From: Lateolabrax maculatus
Lineage: Eukaryota; Chordata; Actinopteri; Acropomatiformes; Lateolabracidae
Assembly: GCA_031216445.1 (NCBI GenBank)
Contig: CM062208.1
Location: 10,170,001-10,234,000, forward strand
DNA: 64,000 nucleotides
Direction: 5' to 3'
Part shown: positions 13,301 through 25,800 of the stretch, piece by piece
Numbering within the stretch: the stretch's first letter is position 1
Layout: every line of letters begins with the position of its first letter
Position numbers and translations under genes: made by a program
The notes under the pieces: model-generated
The model's input: only the letters and a program-made list of their open reading frames with translations
The model's database searches: none
Told to the model about the DNA's origin: nothing

Positions 13301-15176
13301 AATACATGCCTCAGACATAGTCCAGACGGCAAGCACTGGGAGAGTAAAACATAAACCAAATGAAAAATGGATAATCTGACTGAAGTTTTATGTTGTTGTA
13401 AATAAGTTGGATTGTATGTGCTGCTGTGTGCTCGGTTACCCTGAAAATTGAACTGATGATGCTTTGGCAAAGAAATTAAAAACAGGTAGGTACAGTATAT
13501 CTCCAGTTAAATTCACAACACTACCAAAGTGTATTATTATTTTCCCCATTAAGAAAACATTTAAGTGAATCTTTTCAAATTGAATGCTGCTACAAGAAAC
13601 TCCTTTTATCGTTATAAAAGACAAGTTGGTATATCGTTATAACAGGAAACACAAGATCCAATTAAAGCCTACAGGGAAGACATTGTGGTGTACAGACGCC
13701 ACAAAGTTCTTCTATTGATTTTGTTTTTTTTAATCAGTCAGTGAGATGTGCTGAGCAGTTAAACAAGCGCATTGTGTGTTGACTTTTTATTTTTGGTTAG
13801 CCAAAATGTTCCTCCACTCTTTCAAATTCATAACCAATCACATGAAGAGAATTATATTTCTAACTGAATAAATTTCAGGTAATGTGGCTATTTCAACGTT
13901 AAAATTACCTTGAATTCGGTTGGTGCTACAAATAGAAAAAAACATTTAGTGCTCACTTAAATCTACAGCTTCTATGATCACAGCTCACCATGTAGAGAGT
14001 GAAAATAATATTCTATGAATACACTACCCACTGACAGTATACCTTAATCTGGGAGTAAGACTTTCTATCATGCAGCCTTCTATGTCCGGTAGCTCAATGA
14101 CGAATGATGGTACGTTTCTTCTTCTCAAAAATAGCAAAATCTCACCATGTCTTACTCAAAACTTCAATTTCACCATATGCTTATATATTATACGCTTATG
14201 GTGGCTAATGTTATCAAATGTTAGCAAACCGTAGGCTCTTCTGTACTTGTAGTCCATATCTTTATCTATATCTTTAAAGCAAGTGACTCAAGAGAGTATT
14301 TGAAAATGAAGGAAAATTCAATGTGCCATTATCTTGCTGTTCAGCAAGTTATGCAGTCTTGCTTCTTTACATAAATTGAGAAAAATACATTTTTATAACA
14401 CTGACTCATAATGAGAAGCTGAGCTGATTTTTATCTCATGGTTGCAGTTAAACGCTGTCATTCTGAACATAGTTCTGAAAGTGTGTTAAAGAATTGCACC
14501 TTAAAGGACACACCACTGAAAAGCCAAACACTCACCAGGTCTGCTCTGCGGTTGCGACAGGCCACTTGTGGCGACACTGGTGAGCAGTGGTGTTGTCAGG
14601 ACGCTGAAAAGACTCCAAGTGACTGATGATCGGATAGGGGATCATGATGATGAAGGCCAGCACCCATGTAGCAGCAATCACACGATAGGCATGGGAACGG
14701 GTCTGCCAGACCCGTGACTTCAGGGGGTTGCAGATGGCGCTGTAGCGCTCAATCGCTATGGCAACCAGGCTAAATGTGGAGATGCTCACTGATATGCCTG
14801 TAAGAAAACAAAACAGATTGTTTAGAAAGTGAGTAAATGCGTGCTACTGTCTGTATCTCTTCTTCTGATGAATGAAAAGTTATTACCAGTCTCTGCTCAG
14901 AATAGAGTTTGGACCCCTAATAAAAAGCAACAAAAACATGTTTATTGGTAGGCACGTGATATCGGCAATCATAACTGAGAACAAAATGTGGTGGTCTGTG
15001 GAGACGTGCTTAAAATTAATATAATGCAATGCGGAGAGGTGGGGATTGTTATCTGAGTCTTGGTAGAAGAAATCATGTTGGTCTAGGCCATTGATGTGAT
15101 CTGCCATCTCCCTCCTGACAGGGCAAGACGGGAAATTACTCTTCACCTCCTTTATCCATGTCCTCAGTGAGAATAC

Positions 15177-15233
<57 letters not shown>

Positions 15234-18200
15234 ATGTGTGTGACCCAGGAATGCACTATGTTGTTTGTACCTATGAGGGCAGCTTTAGAGCAGATCCCAC
15301 TGAACCAAAGAACCATCAGCCAACAGTCTCTCCCCTGGTTTTGTCCTCTTTTGCATCGTGATGATGGCTCTCTTTCATTCACAGGCAATGTGCTTTATTT
15401 AATACACCTCCTCTATTACATTTTCAGATGGCTTATCGTCAGGGTCAACACAATATGCCTGCTCTGGTTAATTTTATTGGCCTCCAACTTTCACATAATC
15501 ATAATAATTTTATTGTTATTCTCTCTGTTACTAACCTCATGGGTTGTCTTTTTCATTTACTTTTCCATTTTTATGCACATTTTCACATACATTTTCATAT
15601 TTATTTTTCTTCCTCTGCGTAGATGAGTTACTTTTTAAGTTATTTTTTTTTAATCTATTACTTTACAAAATCTTCCTCTCTCCCTTTCTTTATTTTTCTT
15701 TGTGTGGCACAAAAGTTAGTAATGGAAAGTAACCAACTGCATTTACTTACATTTTGTTTTGAAGTTCTTGTAATTTACCTTCCATTTTATGCAATTTTAT
15801 ACTCATACTCCATTACATTCTGGGGAGAAATATTTTACTTTTTACTCCACTTAATTTTTTCTGACTGCTATAGTTATTAGTTACTTTGTATATTTTTACG
15901 TAAAAAACCTATGGTCAACTTATGAGGCATTGTTGTAGATTTAACACAACACTATGTAAAGTAGTTAAAACTGGGTCCTTCCTAACACGTTACAACATTG
16001 CTGTTTACATGTTAATGCATCAATTATAAATAATACAATAATACAATATATATTACAATAAAAAACTCTGAATGGGACCATTCTACATAATTGTAATTGC
16101 AATAAAGTACATCTTGCTGATACTGCTTGTGTACTTTTACATAAGAAACATTTTGAATGCAGGACTTGTAACATATTTTATAGTTCTATACCTTTACTTA
16201 AAGAACAGTTCAACCTTTTGGGAAATATGCTTACTTTTTGCCAATAGTTGGATGGCAAGATTGATACCATGTCTGTTAATACGAAGCTACAGCAGGTTGG
16301 TTTATCTTAGCATAAAGACCAGAAACAGGGAGAAACAGCTAACTGCTTGGATTCATTGGGTGAAAACTCATCCTCACCAACAACACTCCCACAAATAGGG
16401 GAGATACGAGAGCTTGTTAACTTCCTGAATGCTGCCTGTTTTCACTCTAGTTGCAGTTACGGTTTGCAAGTCAAATAAATCAATACAGGAGCAGCATCTG
16501 AATAGAGTTTTATGTCAACAGTATGGGCTGAAAAGTCCCACCTGCCACAGTGTGGCAAGGTTTCATCTGGAGGAAAGTCAATCACCTCTCTACACAATAT
16601 GGGATCAGTCCAATAATCAGACTGATGTGTCATATTGTTTCTATTTTAATAATGAAAAAAAGGTTTGTCAGGTTTAAAGACAGGCTACTATATAATAGCT
16701 GGTGACAGAAAAAAATGGGCTATAATGTGAGATAGAGGGGAGCCAAAAGAGTTTTTGTTATGAAAAAGAAAGTAACAAAGATAAACATCTGTTGACAGTT
16801 TGAGCTGTCTTGCTTGGAAGTGCCACAGTGTTTCAGCAACAAGTGTGAAGTGTGCCAGGAAGTTTTGTCTTTAGCAGCTATAGAAATCTAAGGGTCATAC
16901 AACTCTTGTCCCAACAATTACAAAGACAAACTAAAATGAAGTGTTGCTTAGAACAAATTCATGAGAATTACTGGAGAAAATGGCGAGTTGATTTAATACA
17001 CAATGCCTCCTATGACAAGTCTGGCTGCAAATAACAGTGTTTTCTATTACCAATTAATCTGTTGATTACTTTTTTGTCTGATTGAATAGGCTGATCTTTT
17101 ACGAGCTTCTTCAAATTGCTTGTTTTGTGCAAACAACAGGTAAAAAGTAAATTAATGAACTTTGATTTCTCTAAATTTTTACTGCCAATCTCAGAGTTGA
17201 GGGTGATCCTTTATTATGTTGATACACAAAAACCTGATTAAATCTGAAGGATATGCTATGGACCTGTCTTGGCACGTGCAATACAATTGATCTAGACAAA
17301 AATTTTACATAAAATCAAAGAATGATATCAATATTTTAAGTAAGCATTATTAAGTACGCAGGTCTTTTTGTATTTTGGCATTAATCCTAGACTTACATTT
17401 TCCTCTGAAAATTATTCCAAGCATGTCTTTCCATATCTTGACTGAAATTCCTCTTGGTAGCTGCACTTCTAACCTCCATCAAAAGGTGACTGACCTCATG
17501 TCTGCAAGTGTTCACACCAAAGCATTGATGTATGGCTGAGCTGCCTAAAATTCAGTTTGATCAGATATAAATGGCATTTCACAGCAAATTCCCCCCAAAA
17601 AGCTTTTGCTATGAAGCAAAGGAAAAAAATTATCCCTTACTTTGTACAGAAGATACTTTTTAGCCGTGCTCTATCAACAAAGGGTTTTAATATCAGCCCT
17701 CTGCACACGTACCCCTAAATCTTACCATAAAAAGATTAAAGTGACACAGCTATATTTATTCTCTCTTCAGACAACCTAGTTGACAAACAATGTAAATGGC
17801 ACCACACCAATAAAGGAGATGGATCACTGGTCGGTCTAAAAGACACTGTTTCCCTGTTTCCCTGTTAGAAATAAATTACATTTTTTGTAAGTCTATTTCT
17901 TAAAATTGGGTCAACATTTTCTTTGATAGCAATCACTGCATTGCCTGCAACATTAATAATTGTATTCACGTACTGAAATGCCCCTGTGATATGATTTATG
18001 CTAGTAGGTATCCTAAAAGTCTTAAATAAATAAATTAATAAAAAAATATCATTGGCTGTGAGTATAAGAATTATCCGGGTTATACTTCAAGCTAACAAAG
18101 TGTTTGAAGGGGCAATTTTGACCAGATTATTTATTTTTTTTAAACAGAGCTCTTAGTGATTTTGTTTTCCTTTTTTAATGTGGCTTTGCTCAATTCAATC

Positions 18201-21200
18201 CTTTAAATTAAAAAAATTGATAACCATTAATATAAAAGAAAGTAAAGGAAACCCTGTCAGTGTGTTAGAGTGCGTACTTATGATTGGTTATTCTATATAT
18301 TTTCTGGGTAATTGAATGTCTTAATAAAGTATTTGACAAATCAATGTGAAATTTGCTGTGTAGAAAGTGTCCAAAAGCCCATGTTTTTCTAAAAAAGAAA
18401 ATATTTTTCACCTCCAGATTTTATCATGTCTTCTTGCTTTCATCACTAGTCAACCTTTAATCGCCCTTACCACTCCCCCTTCTCTCACCCATGAGGTAGG
18501 ACACTATCTTGCACATGGCAGCTCCAAAGATGAAGTCCTTGAGGATGCTGGGGATGAGGGTAAAGGGCATGCAGAAGACAGCCATCATCAGGTCACTGAC
18601 AGCGAGCGATAGCAGGAAGGTGTTGGTCACGGTGCGCATGCGCTTGTTGACCGTCAGCACCACAATGATCAGCAGGTTGCCAAACACACTCAGGAAGAAG
18701 ATGAGTGAGTAGAGCAGAATCCGCAGTGTGTGGTCCTCATCTGGACAGAAAAAGACAGGTGTAAAGGATATTGAACACGTTTGCCCTACTGAACCAATTC
18801 ATCAGTTCTATTATACATGCTGATCAAAATTGTCCTTATCAGATCAGGAACAGTTATGTTATGTTATTGTTGCCACTCTGTAGCCTGCTATACAGTAGTC
18901 CAGTGATTTTCCTGAAATGAATGCTTTGACTTCCATAAACTGTGATGTTATGATAATAAAATGTAATGTACATCAGCTGCTTGTGAAAGACTGCATGTCA
19001 CATCCACAATAACGCAAGCATCAGTGATCATATTCCAATAATATATTTACAATAATATAACTATCTGAAAGGTACCATTCATCCCAACAAGTACTTTTAT
19101 TTCAATACTATAGTACAGTTAGCTGTTAATACTTTTGTACTTTTTCTTATGTGAATATTACATTTAAAACTTTTACTTGTAACAGAGTATTTTCACAAAG
19201 CAGTATTGATATTTTTACTTAAGTAAAGGATATTAGTACTTCTTCCACCACTGCTTTTAGCTGATACAATTGTGTAACCTGCAGCCCAAAGCCTGTATGT
19301 GCCCTCAGTCATTAGCAGCTTCACTGGATCATATCCTCTTAAGTCCATGTTATCTGCTTTCTCTGTTATCTTCACCTTACCCCCTGCTTAGACACAACCC
19401 TTTAACCGGTTGCCTACTGCATCTGTATCCTGAGGTTTAGAGGCACCCATGTGCGCCACTCCCACACGACACAAATTACATTACACACATAAGCCCAAAC
19501 TTTGTTGACACAGTTGTAGAGAATGTGCACTCAAGACTTAATCCCCTAAAAATACACCACCAAAGGCAATTTTGACTTACATAAACTAAAATACATCTAT
19601 AGAGGGTTTGTTCCCTGCAAAACACCAACACCAACCTTTCTTCTTATCTTTTCTCTTTGCCCCATGCACTCTGTTTCTATGAGGCTATTTTCACAATGTA
19701 TTCTCATCTTTCAGGCGTCTCTCTTTGATCTTTACCCTTTTCCATCTCAGGAGTCTTTGGCGTTTTGTATTCTTTGCATTATTTCTCTGTCCAAAAGTAG
19801 AAAGCTTTAAAAAAAAAAAAAACAGCAAAGCCAGCCACACACTTACATGACTCATATCTGATGCCATTTTTCATTACTCTTAAATGCCTGAAAAAACAGT
19901 TTGTGCAACAGTAAGTAAGACCTGTGTTTTTATCACAGGCCATCTGATGGTTTAATTTGTAAAGAATCTGAGGGTAATTACACCATCATTGATCTATGTT
20001 TTTAAGCCAATCAGTAGCCTCAAGGTTATTCTTTAAGGAACTTAGCGATCACACCTCACAAACTTTCAACATCACAAATGGCATTAAAAACACAAAACAT
20101 AATACCCTTATTTCACTATGCCTGTGTCACTGTGTAATCCACCTGGAATGTAAACATATGAATTGTGCATAACTGGCCGGGGCCCTAAATCTGAGCTCCA
20201 CCCATCTGTTTGACAAAAAGCAGCATTAAGTTCAGGTCAAGCTTTAAAAATATATTGCACAACAGCTGGCATGAAGTTAAAGAAGAACATCAAAGACAGT
20301 ATTTAGCTTGTTCAAATCCATACGGGCAGATATGTGGTTCATATATAATTGATTTAATTATCTTGCCTTCACCCAGCCACTCTTAAATCTCTTTGTGTAA
20401 CTTGCAGGGTCAGCGATGGATTCTGCCTCGGCTTGCTTAGTAAAAGTCTGTAAGTCAGGAAGTCAGTCTGCCTTCATCTGACTTGCACACAGACACACAC
20501 ACACATACACACACACACACAGTCTTCCTATCCAATGACATGCTGCTTCACCACCTGTCTCACACACTCCTATGCAAATAAAAAGCAGTGACCTCTAATA
20601 TGATGGGTACTGTTCTGCTGACAGAACACCATGGTGACTTCACTCGAACAGGCTTACAAATGCTAAGAACCAAAGGTGTTTAATTTTGTGTTTGTGTGCA
20701 TGTGGGTGCAGATACATCTGCATGAGCATAATGAAAATGTGCAGACAGATGATTGGTAAGCGAGAGGAACCAACACTTTCTCCTTTATTACTGTCTCCCT
20801 CTCTATTTTTCTTGCCTAACAATTGATGTTACATTGGATTTTGCCTAATCGAAGCCAATGAGCTTTTCTGTGTGCTCATCGGCTGTGCAGGAAACACTGA
20901 TAACACCTTCAGCACATTTGCCAGGTGCTTTAGGCCAGCATTTCCAATAGCTGCCTCTGCTCATATGTGTAGAGCGGATGCATTCGTATTAACAACCTTG
21001 CTTACCAGTGCTCTACTTGCACTCATTCACCAATGTGCCACGCAGATTAATATTTCTACTATATAAAGTAGAGGACTCTTATACTATAGTTTTAAGTTCT
21101 ACTGCCTCACTGGACTGATTCATATCGATGCATGAAACAAGGTGTTGTTGAACAATTTTCAAGAAGACTGTTTAAATCCTGAAATTATCATTCTTGACAT

Positions 21201-22777
21201 ACAGCTAGAATGTCTCCTTTTCTAAAAAGCTGTACAGTGGGTATGATACACACAGACAGATGTGCAGTTTCTGTACACGCTTTTATAGTGTTACAAAGGA
21301 TGATGGCATTTATCATCTATAAATTCTTTTAAATATGTCTTAAAAAAACAAATTAATCTGGGTTGAAAGCATTTATAGCAACAGTATGCACATTAGGAGT
21401 GTAAAGCAATGCTAGTATCAATCAGTTGTTGAAAGTAACTAAGTACTCAAGTATGTACAGTTTTGAGGTACAGTACTTGAGTATGTCCATTTTCTAGTAT
21501 TCAGTATTTATTTCAAGTATTCAGCTTTGACTAGTGTATCACCACCTGTGACAGACAACTGGAGACAGATCCCTGTTATCTGGAGAGCCTCTAAACATGA
21601 GGCACGGACAGACTTATCAATATTCTACTAATATCATACTGTACTAATATTAAATAATTTAGATAAGCCTACAGCTAGGGCCCTCTTTTTACGTTACATA
21701 TTGTATTACCATGTTTGAGGGAGCCTGAGAAGTGAGAATGTCATTGTCAATGACTGCTTCACTGTAATTGTTGTGCATATTATGATGAAGAACTTGAACA
21801 TGATCCTAGTATTCATGAGTGTTGTACGAATAGATCAGTGGAGTGGTGTGAAAAAAATTAACCTATTAATGCAAAGAAGACACAAGAAATCATTTTTGGT
21901 CTTGCTGAGGTTGAACAAGTGTCCTCCTATAAATATTAGGCATCTATGTGGACACTGCTTTATCTCAGAGTGTATATATAGATTATATCTGTGGCAAGGT
22001 TAACAACATATTATCTTTCTTAGGAGACTGAGGTCATTTGGAGCAAACAAGCAGAACATGTTATTGTTTTTTCTAGTCTATAATACATAACTAGAAAATG
22101 CAATTTCTGAAGAAATTGCGGTGTGAATGCTGACTGCTGAAAGGCTGACGCTAAACTGGATTGCTGAAATTTAGCACAAAGAGTTGAATAATATCAACAA
22201 TGTATGAAAGATGTGGAATAGTTGAATGTTTGTTGAAAGGCTGGTGCTAAACTGGATTGCTAAAGTTTAGCAAAAAAAGTTAAATAATATGAATTATGTA
22301 TAAAAGATGTGGAATAGTTCAATGTTTGTTAAAAGGCTGGCACTAAACTGGATTGCTTGCTTGAATTTGCTTGAAGCAGGTGGAGGGAGTACGAATTAGA
22401 AAGAAAAGTGGGAAATGGTCTAAATATTATGAATGGGAGTTAGAAGTTGAATAAAACTAAGAAAGATGTACAAACATTTCTAGTTCGATTAAAGTTTACA
22501 CCTGAAAGTATGAATGAGCAGATTAGACTTGAAAAATGCTAAAAAAAAAAACTCTAAAACTGGCAAAAATCCTGTGTGTGTGTGTGTGTGTTTGTGTTTG
22601 TCACATCCACCAACTGCTGTTAACTGCCGTCTCTGTCCTTGTCAGACTAGACTAGAAAAGTGGTAAATGGTCTAAACATTTTGTGGTTTGAATAAAGTTT
22701 ATACCTGAAAGTATGAATAAGCAGATTAAACTTGAAAAATGATTGAAAAAGTCTAAAAATTTCAAAATCCTGTGTGT

Positions 22778-22816
<39 letters not shown>

Positions 22817-25800
22817 AAACTGCACTGATCAGCTGTATGTCACGGGCTGCAGTCAGTGGTTGCCATGGTGATGGCTACAGCACTTTTCCCCTCTGTCGCC
22901 CTCCTCAACTTTCTGGTCTCAGTTAACATTGCAGTATATGCAGCTCTTGGCTGGTACACCTGTCACTTGAGGACTCGTAGAGACAAAAGTTTAGGTCCGT
23001 TCGCTACCATAGCCACATTTCTGTGACTGTAACAAATTTTCCTAAACACTATAAACGACAAAAAAAACAAAAAACGACACTATAAACAACAAAATCGACA
23101 CTATAAGCAACAAAAACGACAAAAAGCGACAAAAAACGACACTGTAAACAACAAAAATGACAAAAAACAGCAAAAAACGACATTATAAAAAACAAAAACA
23201 TGAAAAAAACAACAAAAACGACAAAAAACAACAACAAAACGACAACAAAACAACACTATAAGCAACAAAAAACGACACTATAAACAACAAAAAGAACAAA
23301 AAACGACACTATGAACAACAAAAACGTCAAAAAACGTCAAAAAACAACAAAAAAACAACAAAAAAACAACAAAAACGACCAAAAAAAGACAAAAAACAAC
23401 AGAAAACGACACAATGAACAACAAAAAACTATGAAAAAACAAACAACAAAAAACTACACTATAAACAACAAAAAGGACACTTTAAACAACAAAAACACAA
23501 CAAAAACGACACTATAAACAACAAAAACGACGAAAAACGACAAAAACGACAGAAAAAAACAAAAAACAACAAAAAAACAACAAAAACGACACTAAAACAA
23601 CAAAAAACGATGCAAAAACAACAAAAAACGACACTATAAACAACCAAAACGACAGAATAAACAACATAAACGACAGAAAAACAACAAAAAACGACGAAAG
23701 AATAACATAAAAAGGACACTATAAAGAACAAAAAACGACATAAAAACGACAAATAACGACAAAACAAGTCAAAAAACGACAAAAAAACAACAAAAAAACA
23801 ACAAAAAAACAACAAAAACGACACTATAAAGGACAAAAAACGACACTATAAAGGACAAAACAACAAAAACGACACTATAAAGAACAAAAAACAACAAAAA
23901 CGACACTATAAAGGACAAAAAACGACAAAAAACGACCAGAAAACGACAAAAAATGACAAAAAAACGACCAGAAAACGACAAAAAACGCCAAAAAAACGAC
24001 AAAACAAGAAAAAAGTCACTATAAAGAACAAAAAACGACGAGAAAACGTCACTATAAAGGACAGAAAAACAACAAAAAAACACCAAAAAAAACAAAAAAC
24101 AACAAAAACTACACTATAAAGGACAAAAAACAACAAAAAACGACAAAAACTGACAAAATTGTTGTTTTTTTTGTCGTTTTTTGTTCTTTATAGTTTTGTT
24201 TTTGTCGTTTTTTGTCGTTGTTTACATAAAAACGACAAAAACAACACTAAAACAACAAAAAACAACACTAAGAACAAAAAAAACGACAGAATAAACAACA
24301 AAAACGACAGAAAAACGACGAAAAACAACAAAAACGACACTATAAAGGACAAAAAACGACAAAAAAACGACCAGAAAAACGACAAAAAAACGACCAGAAA
24401 ATGACAAAAAACGACAAAACAAGAAAAACGACACTATAAAGAACAAAAAACGACAAGAAAACGTCACTATAAAGGAGAGAAAAACAACAAAAAAACAACA
24501 AAAAACAACAAAAACGACACTATAAAGGACAAAAAACAACAAAAAACGACAAAAAAACGACAAAATTGTTGTTTTTTGTCATTTTTTGTTCTTTATAGTG
24601 TTGTTTTTGTCGTTTTTGTCGTTTTTTGTCGTTTTTGTTGTTTTTGTTGTTTTTTGTCATTTTTTTGTCGTTTTTTGTTGTTTTTTGTTCTTTATAGTGT
24701 TGTTTTTCTTGTTTTGTCGTTTTTTGTCGTTTTTTTGACATTTTTATGTCGTTTTTTGTCATTTTCTGGTCGTTTTTTTGTCGTTTTTTGTCCTTTATAG
24801 TGTCGTTTTTGTTGTTTTTTGTTGTTTATAGTGTCGTTTTTGTTGTTTTGTCGTTTTTTGTCGTTTTCTGGTCGTTTTTTTGTCGTTTTTTTGTCCTTTA
24901 TAGTTACAACAAAAACGACACTATAAAGGACAAAAAACGACAAAAAAAGACCAGAAAACGACAAAAAACGACGTAAAAACGACAAAAACAACACTATAAA
25001 GAACAAAAAACAACAAAAAAACAACAAAAAACAACAAAAACGACACTATAAAGGACAAAAAACGACAAAAAACAACAAAAAAACGACAAGAAAACGACAA
25101 AAAACGAAAAAAAACAACCAAAAACAACAAAAAAACGACAGAAAAAAGACAAAAAACGACATTAAAAACAACAAAAACGAAACTAAAAACAACAAAAAAA
25201 GACACAAAACAACAAAAAACGACACAAAACAACAAAAACGACACTAAAACAACAAAAAACGACACTAAGAACAAAAAACGACAGAATAAACAACAAAAAC
25301 GACAGAAAAACGACGAAAAACAACAAAAACGACACTATAAAGGACAAAAAACGACAAAAAACGACCAGAAAACGACAAAAAAACGACCAGAAAACGACAA
25401 AAAACGACAAAACAAAAAAAACGACACTATAAAGAACAAAAAACGACAAGAAAACGTCACTATAAAGGAGAGAAAAACAACAAAAAAACAACAAAAACGA
25501 CACTATAAAGGACAAAAAACAACAAAAAACGACAAAAAAAACGACAAAATTGTTGTTTTTTGTCATTTTTTGTTCTTTATAGTGTTGTTTTTGTCGTTTT
25601 TATGTCGTTTTTTGTTGTTTTTGTTGTTTTTTGTCATTTTTTGTCGTTTTTTGTTGTTTTTTGTTCTTTATAGTGTTGTTTTTCTTGTTTTGTCGTTTTT
25701 TGTCGTTTTTTTGTCATTTTTATGTCGTTTTTTGTCATTTTCTGGTCGTTTTTTTGTCGTTTTTTGTCCTTTATAGTGTCGTTTTTGTTGTTTTTTGTTG

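Noticed and set aside
15158..15626. Open frames with cysteine-valine or histidine-threonine runs
   Set aside because: Produced by the GT microsatellite read in different frames.
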